DNA of 64,000 nt from Keguizhuia sedimenti (GTDB taxonomy: Bacteria > Pseudomonadota > Gammaproteobacteria > Burkholderiales > Burkholderiaceae_D). The notes below the pieces were generated by a model, which saw nothing but the letters and a program-made list of their open reading frames with translations, ran no database searches and was not told where the DNA came from. Each line of letters starts with the position of its first letter. Positions within the stretch are counted from its first letter, which is position 1. Both the position numbers and the translations under genes were made by a program. The DNA lies in assembly GCA_030715135.1 (NCBI GenBank), contig JAUYVH010000001.1:62001-126000 (forward strand), read 5' to 3'. Positions 8,996 to 18,650 of the stretch are shown in pieces.

Positions 8996-9063
8996 AAGCC
9001 AGACCTGTTAAAGAATAAGAAACTATCAAGGACGCTCACCAAAGCGCCGTTCTCGTTTTGTGG

Positions 9064-11139
9064 ATGAAACAAGAGCGAGTGTCGGATACACTAGTATCCA
9101 TGAAAGATTATGCTTCCATTCCGGTATTAAAAGATTTCATCAAGCGGCACCAGGTATGGCGCTGGTTCTTACCTGTGCTTCTAATGCTGCTGTTTGCCGT
9201 TATCTTACTGTGGCTTCCATGGCAGGCACAACGCATGGAGGCCAACGATCGGCAGGAGCAGCTGATTGCGGACACCTTGTGGGTCGAGCAAACTATCCGT
9301 TTCCAGTTGGGCAGGACCGAGGAAAGCCTGCAGCAGATCGGAAAAGAGATTGTCGCCAACACCCTGCATGGGGAAAAGTTCGTCGATCGGATTACGACGC
9401 TTATCCGCAACAACCGCGAACTGAACCGCATCGTATGGCTGGACAAGAATGGGAATTCGGTCGAATCCAGCGACGATACCGTACTTGACCTGAAAAATTT
9501 CCCGGCCGCCTCACAAGCCGCATTCGAACGTACACGCAAAACCAGGCATGCCCAATACAGTCTTCCCGCGCCTCCTCCCGGGCTATCATCTCCAATGCAG
9601 ATGGATTACCATTTGCCGCTCTACAGCGAGAACCAGTATATAGGCAGCCTGGTAGCCACCTATTCCCTGCCCGGAATCCTGGAGCAAATGATTCCCTGGT
9701 GGTTCGCTCAAGAAAACGAAATCCTGCTGCTGGACAATAATGATCTGCCCGTTGCGCAGCGTGCTGCCGCCGGCCCCGGACGGAACGTGTACACCCATCG
9801 CCGTACGCTGGATCTTCCCGGTTCTTCTTTGATTCTCCGGACCAACAGTGTCAAAAGCGCGCCCAAGCTGCTGCCCAATCTGCTGGTCGGCTCGGTCGTT
9901 GCGCTCTCGATCGGCCTGCTTTGGAGCCTGGCAGCCTTATGGCGCGACACAAGCCGCCGCCTGGCCGCCGAAGGGGCATTGCGCCAGGAATTCACCTTTC
10001 GCAAGGCAATGGAAAATTCATTGCTGACAGGCCTGCGAGCGCGCGACATGCAAGGCCGCGTAACGTATGTGAACCCTGCTTTTTGCCAGATGGTCGGTTT
10101 CCGTGCCGAGGAACTGGTCGGAAAAATCCCGCCCATGCCCTACTGGGCGCCGGAAGTCATGGAAACCTATGAAGAACGTTTTTCCAAGGTATTGGCCGGT
10201 AATGTCACGCCCCGGTTCGAAACGATTTTTCAGCGCAGGAATGGCGAACGTTTTCCGGTAATGGTCTTCGAATCCCCGCTGGTCGACGATAATGGAGTAC
10301 AGACAGGGTGGATGGGATCGATCCTGGATATTTCCGACCTGCGCCGCGCCGAAGATCTTAATCGCCTGCAGCAGGAAAAGCTGGAGGCAAGCGCCCGCCT
10401 GGTCAGCATGGGCGAAATAGCGTCCACACTTGCGCATGAACTGAACCAACCGCTGGCAGCGATTTCCAGCTATACCGCCGGAGCCCTGAATCTATTCGGC
10501 GATCCGCAAAAAACATTGACGGCCTCGGATCAGGCCTCGCTGAAAAGCGTCCTGGAAAAAGTGAACACACAAGCGCAACGCGCAGGGCATATTATCCGCA
10601 GCGTGCATGCCTTTATCAAAAAGCGGGAATCCGCCCGCGAGCCGGTTACGATCCGGACACTTTGGGACAACGTGTTGCCGCTGGTCGAATTGCAGGCCCG
10701 GCAGTATTTCGTGTCAATTCAAACCCAGATTCCGGCTTCGCTGCCGCCGGTCGTGGTTGATGCCACGCTCGTGGAGCAAGTATTGTTGAATTTGACGCGC
10801 AATGCCATCGAAGCCATGCAGGGAACGCCGGCTGAACGCCGGATTCTGCGCGTCATTGCGGCAAACGATTTGAACGAGCGTCCTCACAAGGTGGTGGTCT
10901 CGATCATCGATCAGGGCCATGGCATTTCCGCCCAGGTACAGGAGAGCCTGTTTTCGCCGTTCTTTTCCACCAAACCGCAAGGCATGGGAATGGGATTAAA
11001 TATCTGCCGCACCACTGTCGAGTTCCATGGCGGCACCTTGACGCATGAACCCAATCCGCAGGGGGGCACGATTTTCCGGTTCACGCTGCCCGCCCTGGAA
11101 AAATCCATGCAGGATGCTCCGGCACTTGCATCCCAATAA
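9064..11139 (+). CDS. dctS: DctS-type sensor histidine kinase with PAS domain
   Basis: Membrane sensor kinase, about 691 aa. A first membrane helix (about residues 32-53) and a second (about 273-295) bracket a periplasmic sensing domain of about 220 residues. A PAS domain follows (MQGRVTYVNPAFCQMVGF...), then the H-box LAHELNQPLAAISSY, the N-box NLTRNAIEAM, and ATP-lid glycine boxes GHGISAQVQ and GMGMGLNICR. This matches DctS/FixL-like kinases. No start has a good SD: TTG 9058, ATG 9064 and ATG 9100 are all possible, and the last directly follows a palindrome. It precedes its response regulator by 27 bases. Confidence 0.92.
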   Translation: MKQERVSDTLVSMKDYASIPVLKDFIKRHQVWRWFLPVLLMLLFAVILLWLPWQAQRMEANDRQEQLIADTLWVEQTIRFQLGRTEESLQQIGKEIVANTLHGEKFVDRITTLIRNNRELNRIVWLDKNGNSVESSDDTVLDLKNFPAASQAAFERTRKTRHAQYSLPAPPPGLSSPMQMDYHLPLYSENQYIGSLVATYSLPGILEQMIPWWFAQENEILLLDNNDLPVAQRAAAGPGRNVYTHRRTLDLPGSSLILRTNSVKSAPKLLPNLLVGSVVALSIGLLWSLAALWRDTSRRLAAEGALRQEFTFRKAMENSLLTGLRARDMQGRVTYVNPAFCQMVGFRAEELVGKIPPMPYWAPEVMETYEERFSKVLAGNVTPRFETIFQRRNGERFPVMVFESPLVDDNGVQTGWMGSILDISDLRRAEDLNRLQQEKLEASARLVSMGEIASTLAHELNQPLAAISSYTAGALNLFGDPQKTLTASDQASLKSVLEKVNTQAQRAGHIIRSVHAFIKKRESAREPVTIRTLWDNVLPLVELQARQYFVSIQTQIPASLPPVVVDATLVEQVLLNLTRNAIEAMQGTPAERRILRVIAANDLNERPHKVVVSIIDQGHGISAQVQESLFSPFFSTKPQGMGMGLNICRTTVEFHGGTLTHEPNPQGGTIFRFTLPALEKSMQDAPALASQ
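9084..9099. promoter_or_regulatory. Perfect palindrome GGATAC-ACTA-GTATCC at the dctS start
   Basis: The 6-bp arms with a 4-base spacer end one base before an in-frame ATG at 9100. If that ATG is the real dctS start, the site sits in the ribosome-binding region and could be an autoregulatory operator in the dctP/dctS divergent promoter. Confidence 0.4.
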
Positions 11140-11166
11140 ATAATAAAATTCAATGCAGGAAAATCC

Positions 11167-11757
11167 ATGCTACATATTATCGATGACGAAGAAGTGATGC
11201 GCGACTCGCTGGCCTGGCTGGCACGATCCCGTTCGATCGAGGCGGTCGCTTATGAAAATGCGGAAGCGTTTCTTTCTTATCTGGATAAGCCGAGCGCTCC
11301 GGATACCTCCGGCGAATGCATTCTGCTCGATGTCCGCATGCCTGCCATGAGTGGCATTGCGCTCTTCGGCATTCTGGAAGCGAAAGGCCTGACGCAACAC
11401 ATGCCGGTGATTTTCCTGACCGGTCACGGCGACGTGCCGATGGCCGTCGACGCCTTGAAAAAAGGCGCATTCGATTTCTTTGAAAAGCCTTTCAACGACA
11501 ACAAGTTAATGGACCGCGTACAGGAAGCGCTTGCCGCGTCGAAGGAAGCGCGCGGACGCGCCGCAACGCAGGCCCGCTTGTCCTTGCTCTCGACCAGAGA
11601 AAAGGAAGTCCTCAATCTGATCCTGGAAGGTAAAATGAACAAGGTGATTGCCAATGAGCTGGGCATCAGCATGCGTACCGTGGAAGTGCATCGCGCTCAC
11701 ATTTTCGACAAAATGCAGGTGAAAACAGCCGTCGAACTGGCCAGAATGCTGAAGTAG
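11167..11757 (+). CDS. dctR: DctR-type (FixJ/NarL-like) response regulator
   Basis: The 196-aa regulator has an N-terminal receiver domain with acidic pocket IIDDEE, phosphoacceptor Asp in LLDVRMPAMSG (near residue 56), Thr in FLTGHGDVPMAV and Lys in FFEKPF. A C-terminal LuxR-type HTH follows (LSTREKEVLNLI...NKVIANELGISMRTVEVHRAHIFDKMQVK). This FixJ-like build matches DctR of the DctS/DctR pair rather than the NtrC-like DctD, so it acts with normal sigma factors. It is in an operon with the kinase. Likely targets are dctP, tctCBA or the AEC permease gene (inference). Confidence 0.93.
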   Translation: MLHIIDDEEVMRDSLAWLARSRSIEAVAYENAEAFLSYLDKPSAPDTSGECILLDVRMPAMSGIALFGILEAKGLTQHMPVIFLTGHGDVPMAVDALKKGAFDFFEKPFNDNKLMDRVQEALAASKEARGRAATQARLSLLSTREKEVLNLILEGKMNKVIANELGISMRTVEVHRAHIFDKMQVKTAVELARMLK

Positions 11758-11842
11758 CCGCGCGCAGCAGACCACGTCTGTGCAACACGTTCATCTGGCT
11801 GATTTTCATCTATTCTGGGCATGAGCCCGTAAATCATTTTCT

Positions 11843-12739
11843 ATGTCGATCGTTTCCATCCTTCTGCCAGATTTCCTGTTGATTCTGCTGGGCTTTGTGA
11901 TCATCCGCATCACGAACTGGGGAAATGAGTTCTGGGTCGGCATGGAAAAGCTCGTGTATTACGTGCTGTTCCCATCCTTGCTGTTTTATTCGACTTCGCA
12001 CACGTCGCTGGACTTTGCCCTTACCGGAAAGCTGCTTCAGGTGGCCATTGCGGCCTGCTTCACCGGCATCTTGCTGGGATGGCTGGCCAAACCGCTATTC
12101 AGGCCCGGACCGATGATATTCGAGTCGGGCGTGCAAACCGCATTCCGTTTCAACTCCTATCTTGCGCTCGCGGCGGCCAACCGGCTTGCCGGCGACCAGG
12201 GCACCTCGATGATGGCATTGATCATCGGATTCTGCGTCCCCCTGTGCAACATGGCTGCAGTACATGCGCTGGTACACCGCAGCGGAGGGCTGTTGAAAGA
12301 ATTGGCCAAGAACCCCTTATTGCTGGCAACGGCCGGCGGCATTATCTTTAATTTAATCGGCCTGCGCGTGCCGGAAATCGCCGGGGCTTTTCTTTCCCGC
12401 CTGGGCAATGCATCGATTGCCTTGGGCTTGATCATGGTCGGCGCCGGGCTTCGGCTGTCCGGCCTGCAGAACGCCAAGGGAATCGCATCCTATCTTATTG
12501 CGGTCAAACTGCTGGCCGTTCCCGCCTGCGCTTATTTCCTTGGCCGCTTTCTCGAGTTACCGCCTCTTCAACTGCAGATTGCCGTCATCTTTGGCGCTTT
12601 GCCTACTGCTTCCAGCGCTTATGTACTGACGACGCGCATGGGCGGAAACGGACCGCTGGTTGCATTTCTGATTTCGGCAGGCACGCTGATTTCCCTGGTA
12701 ACTTTGCCCTTCTGGTTGATTCAGGCGAGCGCTGCTTAA
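11843..12739 (+). CDS. AEC-family (auxin efflux carrier-like) permease
   Basis: A 298-aa membrane protein with about ten hydrophobic segments in two pseudo-repeats, typical of bacterial AEC transporters such as MdcF/MleP. Family-like parts are FRFNSYLALAAANRLAGDQG, ALIIGFCVPLCNMAAVHAL and FGALPTASSAYVLTTRMGG. The substrate is probably an organic anion such as malate or malonate, inferred from relatives and the carboxylate context. It follows dctR by 85 bases on the same strand and could be read from the same promoter or controlled by DctR. It converges on queG. Confidence 0.88.
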   Translation: MSIVSILLPDFLLILLGFVIIRITNWGNEFWVGMEKLVYYVLFPSLLFYSTSHTSLDFALTGKLLQVAIAACFTGILLGWLAKPLFRPGPMIFESGVQTAFRFNSYLALAAANRLAGDQGTSMMALIIGFCVPLCNMAAVHALVHRSGGLLKELAKNPLLLATAGGIIFNLIGLRVPEIAGAFLSRLGNASIALGLIMVGAGLRLSGLQNAKGIASYLIAVKLLAVPACAYFLGRFLELPPLQLQIAVIFGALPTASSAYVLTTRMGGNGPLVAFLISAGTLISLVTLPFWLIQASAA

Positions 12740-12747
12740 GAATTCGC

Positions 12748-13860
12748 TTAAGGATGGCTTACGCCGTACCGTGTCAGGGCCCAATTTACATGTTCACGCA
12801 CCAGCGCAGACGGATGGTCAAGGCGCGCTCTTAGTGCGGCAATCATCGCTTCATTGTTCCCGGAATGGCCTGCCGCATTGCCCAAGGCCACGGCGATATT
12901 GCGTAGCCAGCGTTCATGGCCGATACGGCGGATGGCGCTTCCTTCCAGCCGGCTGTTGAATTCTTCGTCGCTCCAGGCAAACAGATCAATCAGGCTTGCG
13001 CCGTCCAATCCGTTGCGCACATCGAAATCCGGCAATGCCGCGCGCTGCGCAAATTTATTCCATGGGCAAACCAGTTGGCATTCGTCACATCCAAGCACTC
13101 GATTGCCAATGAGCGGACGCAGCTCTACCGGGATGCTGCCTTTCAATTCAATCGTCAGATAGGAAATACAGCGGCGTGCATCGAGTTTATAGGGTCCCAA
13201 AATGGCCTGCGTTGGACAAATATCAATACATGCGCTGCACTGGCCGCAGTGCTCGCTCACCGGCGCATCCACCGGCAAGGGAAGATCCGTATAGATTTCG
13301 CCCAGAAAAAACATCGATCCGGCTTCACGATTGAGCAGCAAAGTGTGCTTGCCGCGCCAGCCCAGCCCGGCCCGCGCTGCCAGTGCGACTTCCATTACCG
13401 GCGCGGAATCGGTGAATACGCGGTATCCGAAAGAACCTATTTCATTTTCGATGCGGCTCGCCAGTTGTTGCAGGCGGCTGCGCAACACCTTGTGATAATC
13501 CCGCCCGCGCGCATATAGCGAAATGACGGCGGCGTCCGCCTGACCCGCACGCATTTCCTCCCGTTCGCGCCAATCGTCCTGCATCGCCTGAGGCAAATAA
13601 TTGAGACGTGCGCTGATGATGCGAATCGTTCCCGGCACGAGTTCGGCGGGACGCGTACGCTTGGTGCCATGCGCTGCCATATAATCCATCTCTCCGTGGC
13701 AGCCGGCTTCCAGCCACTGCGCCAGGCCGGCTTCGACAGCGGACAGATCCGTATCGCCGATGGCAAGCTCGGCAAAGCCCAGTTCCCTGCCCCAGGCTTT
13801 GATGGAAAGCGCGAGCATTGCAAAATCAACAGCGGATGGATCAAGAACTTTTTTTTGCAC
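12748..13860 (-). CDS. queG: Epoxyqueuosine reductase QueG
   Basis: Cobalamin- and iron-sulphur-dependent enzyme that reduces epoxyqueuosine to queuosine in tRNA. The 370-aa protein has the two ferredoxin-like cluster motifs HCGQCSACIDICPTQAI and GCDECQLVCPWN. The preceding catalytic core includes YARGRDYHKVLRSRLQQLA and GWRGKHTLLLN, and a HEAT-like C-terminus ends the protein. The start used is GTG at 13860; an ATG at 13818 is an alternative. It diverges from tsaE, the classic yjeS/yjeE arrangement. Confidence 0.94.
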   Translation of the reverse strand: MQKKVLDPSAVDFAMLALSIKAWGRELGFAELAIGDTDLSAVEAGLAQWLEAGCHGEMDYMAAHGTKRTRPAELVPGTIRIISARLNYLPQAMQDDWREREEMRAGQADAAVISLYARGRDYHKVLRSRLQQLASRIENEIGSFGYRVFTDSAPVMEVALAARAGLGWRGKHTLLLNREAGSMFFLGEIYTDLPLPVDAPVSEHCGQCSACIDICPTQAILGPYKLDARRCISYLTIELKGSIPVELRPLIGNRVLGCDECQLVCPWNKFAQRAALPDFDVRNGLDGASLIDLFAWSDEEFNSRLEGSAIRRIGHERWLRNIAVALGNAAGHSGNNEAMIAALRARLDHPSALVREHVNWALTRYGVSHP

Positions 13861-13989
13861 GATCGAGCGATAAATCGAGGATGAATATAAGATGCCGGTT
13901 GCGCCAGGCGCATCAGACGCGAGTTGGTGTTACGTTCCGGATAAGATAAAGCTTACCTGAACAAGTCAAACCCATTGCCATTTTACGAG

Positions 13990-14475
13990 ATGCAGCAATT
14001 TAACGTGCACTTACACGACGAAGCAGGAACCAACGCCTTGGGAGCGGCGCTGGCCCATGCCCTTGCGCCGGGACTGGTGATTTATCTGCATGGCGACCTG
14101 GGCGCGGGAAAGACTGCGCTTACGCGTGCGCTGCTGCACGCCGCCGGGCACGTCGGACCGGTCAAGAGCCCTACTTATACACTTGCAGAACCTTATAGCA
14201 TCATCATCAAAGATCATACGACGAACGTGATTCACTTCGATCTGTACCGCATGTCCAGTCCCGAGGAATTTCTCGATGCAGGATTCCGCGAGTATTTCAA
14301 TTCCGATAATGTGTGCATCGTCGAATGGCCGGAGAAAGGCGAAGGTGTGTTGCCATCGCCCGACATTCACGTTTTCCTCAAGGTTTCAGGCCAGGGTCGT
14401 GATGTAGAATGTCAGGCGTTGTCCGACCAAGGTTCGCAATGTCTCGATCGCCTGCGCTTTATACCAAATCTTTGA
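13990..14475 (+). CDS. tsaE: tRNA threonylcarbamoyladenosine biosynthesis ATPase TsaE
   Basis: P-loop ATPase that regulates the TsaB-TsaD complex. The product is about 161 aa with Walker A HGDLGAGKTALTRALL, the family motif SPTYTLAEPY, FDLYRM, and IVEWPEKGE as the C-terminal family signature. I prefer the ATG at 13990 (MQQFNVHL) to the in-frame TTG at 13975. The 3' end overlaps the start of amiC by about 37 bases, so the two are probably co-translated. Partner tsaD lies 13 kb away. Confidence 0.94.
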   Translation: MQQFNVHLHDEAGTNALGAALAHALAPGLVIYLHGDLGAGKTALTRALLHAAGHVGPVKSPTYTLAEPYSIIIKDHTTNVIHFDLYRMSSPEEFLDAGFREYFNSDNVCIVEWPEKGEGVLPSPDIHVFLKVSGQGRDVECQALSDQGSQCLDRLRFIPNL

Positions 14476-15770
14476 CATCCAAAGCACGCCGCACTGTTCT
14501 TAAAGCCGGCAGCACCTTGCTTCTCTCGGTTATCGCCCCTGCTTCCGCGCGCGCTGCGCAAATTCTCGCGGTTCGCGTATGGCCCGCCGAAGATTACACG
14601 CGTGTGACGCTGGAAAACGATAGCGATCTGAAAACTTCGCACTTTATCGTCAAGGATCCCGAACGACTTGTGGTCGATATCGAGGGCATCGACCTCAATC
14701 CCGAATTAAAAAGCCTGGTCGCAAAAATTCAGTCGAACGACCCATATATCAGGCAAGTCAGAGTCGGGCAGAACCGCCCGCAAGTCGTGCGCCTGGTGTT
14801 CGACCTAAAGGAAGAAATCACGCCGCAGGTGTTTACGCTTAAGCCGGTCGGCGAGTACCGGCATCGTCTGGTATTCGACCTTTATCCGTCAGAACCTATC
14901 GATCCGATTGCTGCACTGATCAAGAAAGGGGAATGGGCAAAGGAAGAACCAGCCGATACCATGTCCTCGCTGATCGAATCCAAGCTGGATTCAAAATCAA
15001 AGCCTGCCGATACACAAACCGCCAAGGCAAATCTCAAGGAAGAGTTGGCAAAGCAAACCATGCGCATGGTGACCATTGCACTCGACCCCGGCCACGGCGG
15101 CGAAGACCCCGGCGCAGTCGGCCGCTCGGGCAGCAAGGAAAAAGACGTGGTGCTGGCGATCGCCAAGCGCCTCAAAGCCAAGCTGGAAGAGCAACCGAAT
15201 GTTCGCGTCATGCTGACGCGCGACGGCGATTATTTCGTTCCTCTGCACGTGCGCGTGCAGAAGGCGCGTAAGGTGCAGGCCGACCTTTTTGTCTCGATCC
15301 ATGCCGATGCCTGGATCGAACCGACGGCGCGCGGCTCGTCTGTTTTTGCGCTTTCAGAGAAAGGCGCAAGCTCTACGGCGGCGCGCTGGCTGGCCAACAA
15401 GGAAAATGCCGCCGACCTGATCGGCGGCGTAAACATCAAAGGCCAGGACCGGCAACTGGCGCACGTGCTGCTAGACTTATCCACTACGGCGCAGATCAAG
15501 GACAGCCTGCAGCTTGCCAAAGCCGTGCTGGGCGAAATCGGTGGAATCAATAAACTGCATAAAAATGGGGTTGAACAGGCCGGCTTCGCCGTGCTCAAGG
15601 CGCCTGACATTCCCAGCATCCTGGTTGAAACGGCATTTATTTCCAATCCCGAAGAAGAAGCAAAACTGACGGATGACGGCTATCAGGACCAGATGGCAAC
15701 GGCGCTGACAAATGGTATCAAGAAATATTTCGCAAAGAATCCGCCGATGGCAAAAGGCCGGATGATGTAA
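14439..15770 (+). CDS. amiC: N-acetylmuramoyl-L-alanine amidase AmiC, Tat-exported
   Basis: Periplasmic amidase that cleaves septal peptidoglycan for daughter-cell separation. About 443 aa: a twin-arginine signal (ARRTVLK followed by a short hydrophobic run and ASARA), an AMIN domain (about 40-140), a linker, then an Amidase_3 domain. Zinc/catalytic motifs are LDPGHGGEDPGA, SIHADAW and VETAFISNPEEE. ATG 14439 has AAGG just upstream; ATG 14409 is possible but lengthens the region before the signal. Tat export and domain order fit AmiC rather than AmiB. Confidence 0.93.
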   Translation: MSRSPALYTKSLTSKARRTVLKAGSTLLLSVIAPASARAAQILAVRVWPAEDYTRVTLENDSDLKTSHFIVKDPERLVVDIEGIDLNPELKSLVAKIQSNDPYIRQVRVGQNRPQVVRLVFDLKEEITPQVFTLKPVGEYRHRLVFDLYPSEPIDPIAALIKKGEWAKEEPADTMSSLIESKLDSKSKPADTQTAKANLKEELAKQTMRMVTIALDPGHGGEDPGAVGRSGSKEKDVVLAIAKRLKAKLEEQPNVRVMLTRDGDYFVPLHVRVQKARKVQADLFVSIHADAWIEPTARGSSVFALSEKGASSTAARWLANKENAADLIGGVNIKGQDRQLAHVLLDLSTTAQIKDSLQLAKAVLGEIGGINKLHKNGVEQAGFAVLKAPDIPSILVETAFISNPEEEAKLTDDGYQDQMATALTNGIKKYFAKNPPMAKGRMM

Positions 15771-15835
15771 CGGTTGATGCAAGACCGGCCGGCGCATCGA
15801 TTTGCGTGGAAATGCGGATCGACTGTGGCGCCGGG

Positions 15836-15878
15836 CCTCCATGGACAAGGATCCATGGAGGATATAATGATGAAATGA
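15836..15878 (+). promoter_or_regulatory. Hairpin burying an SD, and a three-codon ORF overlapping the mutL start
   Basis: A perfect 10-bp inverted repeat CCTCCATGGA / TCCATGGAGG (15836-15845 and 15852-15861) contains a strong GGAGG SD in its 3' arm. Five bases after the SD is ATG ATG AAA TGA (15867-15878), a Met-Met-Lys mini-ORF whose TGA overlaps the mutL ATG at 15875. The mutL ATG itself is 13 bases from the SD. A TATAAT sequence is also present at 15863-15868. Either translational coupling or a promoter for mutL is plausible. Confidence 0.5.
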
Positions 15879-17713
15879 CTGCATTGCCAAAATTACCCCG
15901 CCCTATCCAACCCTTGCCGGATCAGTTGATCTCCCAGATTGCGGCGGGTGAAGTGATCGAACGCCCTTCCGCCGTCGTCAAGGAACTGCTGGAAAATGCA
16001 CTCGATGCAGGCGCGACACAGATCACGATCCGCTTGGAGCAAGGCGGCGTCAAGCGCATCGCCATCACGGACGACGGCTGCGGCATTGCGCCGGAACACA
16101 TGCCTTATGCACTCGCCCGTCATGCCACATCCAAGATTGCTTCCTTGTCCGATCTCGAAAACGTGATGACGCTCGGTTTCCGCGGAGAGGCCCTGGCTTC
16201 CATTGCTTCAGTAGCGCAATTAACGCTGACCTCGCGCACCGCCGACGCTGACCATGCCTGGGAAATCAGCGGCTCTCCGGTCGATGGAGATGCCGGACAG
16301 GCCAGGCCTTCGTCCGGCCCGTGCGGCACCACGATCGATGTGCGGGATTTGTATTTCAATACGCCGGCCCGGCGGAAATTCCTGAAGTCCGAACAGACCG
16401 AATACGGCCATTGCGCGGAAGTCGTGCGCCGCCTTGCACTGGCCCGGCCCGATGTCGTGTTTTCGCTTTCGCATAACGGCAAGACCGCAGATCACTGGAA
16501 AGGCAGCGATCTGCAAAAACGCTGCGCTCAGATTTTAGGTGCGGAGTTTGCAAGCGCTTGCCTGGCCGTAGATGAAACCGCAGGCCCGCTTCGGCTGCTG
16601 GGATTCGTCGGCCTGCCGACTGCGGCAAGATCCCGTGCCGATGCACAGTACTTTTATGTCAACGGACGCTTCGTGCGCGACAAGCTGCTGACCCATGCAG
16701 TGCGTGCGGCGTATCAGGACGTGCTGCATGGCGACCGGTATCCCTCTTATGCGCTGAGCCTCGAACTCGACCCGGCACAGGTAGATGTCAATGTGCATCC
16801 TTCCAAGATCGAAGTGCGTTTTCGCGATAGCCGCGCGGTGCATCAGTTCGTTTTCCATGCGGTCAGCCGTGCCCTGGCCCAGACTTCAGCAACCGCTTCC
16901 GGCACGGCGCCCGCGCCGCAGCCTGCCAGTTCCGGTGCATTGCCATGGATACGTGAGCCACAGCAAACTTCATTCACCACGCAGTTCTCCAGCATCGGCG
17001 TGGCGCAGACTCTGGCAAATTACGGTGCATTATTTGCCGAGGCCGGATCGCCTGCCGATTCAGCGCCGCATGCTTCGCAGACACGGCAAACGGATTTTGC
17101 AACGCTGCACCAGCCACAGACGCAAGATGAATTTCCCTTGGGCTTTGCCCTGGCACAGCTGCACGGGATTTACGTTCTGGCGCAAAACAGGGCCGGACTG
17201 ATTCTGGTCGACATGCATGCCGCGCATGAGCGCATCTTGTACGAACAGATCAAGAATGCGCTAGACGAGGACGCGGTGCAGGTGCAGCCCTTATTGATTC
17301 CGGTGAGCTTTTATGCCGATGCGGTAGAAATCGGCACCGTCGAAGAGAATCGGGACACCTTGCAGACGCTGGGCTTTGACATCGCCGTCCTGTCACCCAC
17401 CACGCTCGCGGTGCGCGCCATTCCGGCACTCCTGAAAAATGCGGACGCCCAAACGCTTGCGCGTGACGTGCTGCGGGACATACGCGAATTCGGCGGTTCG
17501 CGGGTGCTGGTGGAGCGGCGCAACGAATTATTAGGTACTCTTGCTTGCCACACCGCCGTACGTGCCAATCGTAGCCTGACGCTGCCGGAAATGAATGCGC
17601 TGCTGCGCCAGATGGAAGCGACCGAACGCGCGGATCAATGCAATCACGGCCGTCCGACCTGGATCCAACTCGCGCTTTCCGACCTGGACAAGCTTTTCCT
17701 GCGCGGGCAGTAG
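15875..17713 (+). CDS. mutL: DNA mismatch repair protein MutL
   Basis: GHKL ATPase that links MutS mismatch recognition to strand incision. The 612-aa protein shows the N-terminal motifs [29 protein letters not shown] and [20 protein letters not shown] Pro/Ala/Gln-rich linker (about 335-430) leads to the C-terminal dimerisation domain. That domain carries [12 protein letters not shown], a form of the DQHA(X)2E(X)4E endonuclease motif, plus ACHTAVRA and CNHGRP near the end. MutL here is therefore probably a nicking endonuclease, as in organisms lacking MutH. ATG 15875 is chosen because an upstream in-frame ATG (15806) adds non-conserved sequence. Confidence 0.96.
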   Translation: MTALPKLPRPIQPLPDQLISQIAAGEVIERPSAVVKELLENALDAGATQITIRLEQGGVKRIAITDDGCGIAPEHMPYALARHATSKIASLSDLENVMTLGFRGEALASIASVAQLTLTSRTADADHAWEISGSPVDGDAGQARPSSGPCGTTIDVRDLYFNTPARRKFLKSEQTEYGHCAEVVRRLALARPDVVFSLSHNGKTADHWKGSDLQKRCAQILGAEFASACLAVDETAGPLRLLGFVGLPTAARSRADAQYFYVNGRFVRDKLLTHAVRAAYQDVLHGDRYPSYALSLELDPAQVDVNVHPSKIEVRFRDSRAVHQFVFHAVSRALAQTSATASGTAPAPQPASSGALPWIREPQQTSFTTQFSSIGVAQTLANYGALFAEAGSPADSAPHASQTRQTDFATLHQPQTQDEFPLGFALAQLHGIYVLAQNRAGLILVDMHAAHERILYEQIKNALDEDAVQVQPLLIPVSFYADAVEIGTVEENRDTLQTLGFDIAVLSPTTLAVRAIPALLKNADAQTLARDVLRDIREFGGSRVLVERRNELLGTLACHTAVRANRSLTLPEMNALLRQMEATERADQCNHGRPTWIQLALSDLDKLFLRGQ

Positions 17714-17714
17714 T

Positions 17715-18650
17715 ATGGAAAACAATTCGATGGCGGTCGCCATCATGGGGCCGACCGCATCGGGAAAAACCGCTGCGGCACTCCACATCGCACGCCACAT
17801 TCCCTGCGAAATCATTTCAGTCGACTCGGCGCTGGTTTATCGCGGTATGGATATCGGCACTGCAAAGCCCACGCCAGACGAGCGCGCCGCCGTACCGCAC
17901 CACTTGATCGACATTCTCGATCCGATCGAATCCTATTCAGCGATGCAATTCCGGCAGGATGCGCTTCGCATGGTCGCGGAAATTCAGGCGCGCGGAAAAT
18001 TGCCGCTTCTTGTCGGCGGGACCATGCTTTATTTCAAGGCCTTGCGCGATGGTCTGGATGATTTGCCGCAAGCGGATGCCGCGCTCAGAGCGCAACTGGA
18101 TGCCGAAGCGGGCGCACTCGGCACGCCTGCATTGCATGCCAGGCTGGCCACGGTAGACCCGATAACGGCTGCACGCCTGAAACCCAACGATTCGCAACGC
18201 ATCCAGCGTGCGCTGGAAATCTTTCTGCTTACCGGCAAACCCATGTCGGAATTGCTTGCAAAAGCGCCAAAGAATGAACTGCCGTTCACCATCCTGCCGA
18301 TCGCGCTTGAACCTTCGGACCGAAGCGTACTGCATGCGCGCATCGCTGCCCGCTTTGACGCCATGCTCGAAAGCCCGGGACTGATCGAGGAAGTGAAGAG
18401 CCTGCGCGCGCGCGGCGACCTGCATCTGGAGCTGCCGTCCATGCGATGCGTCGGTTACAGGCAGACATGGGAATATCTGGACGGCGCTTACGATTTACTG
18501 ACGCTGCGCGAAAAAGGTATTGCGGCAACACGGCAGTTAGCGAAAAGGCAACTGACCTGGCTGCGCTCGATGCCGGAGCGGATTGTTATCGATTGCCTCT
18601 CGCCGAATGCGGCCAACCTGGTTTTTCAAGAGATTTTGCAGCGCCGGTAA
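17715..18650 (+). CDS. miaA: tRNA dimethylallyltransferase MiaA
   Basis: Adds the dimethylallyl group to A37 of tRNAs reading UNN codons. The 311-aa product has P-loop [29 protein letters not shown], the HHLIDI segment, [10 protein letters not shown] and [13 protein letters not shown]. It begins one base after the mutL TAG. MiaB, the next enzyme of the same ms2i6A pathway, is encoded 0.9 kb downstream. Confidence 0.96.
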   Translation: MENNSMAVAIMGPTASGKTAAALHIARHIPCEIISVDSALVYRGMDIGTAKPTPDERAAVPHHLIDILDPIESYSAMQFRQDALRMVAEIQARGKLPLLVGGTMLYFKALRDGLDDLPQADAALRAQLDAEAGALGTPALHARLATVDPITAARLKPNDSQRIQRALEIFLLTGKPMSELLAKAPKNELPFTILPIALEPSDRSVLHARIAARFDAMLESPGLIEEVKSLRARGDLHLELPSMRCVGYRQTWEYLDGAYDLLTLREKGIAATRQLAKRQLTWLRSMPERIVIDCLSPNAANLVFQEILQRR

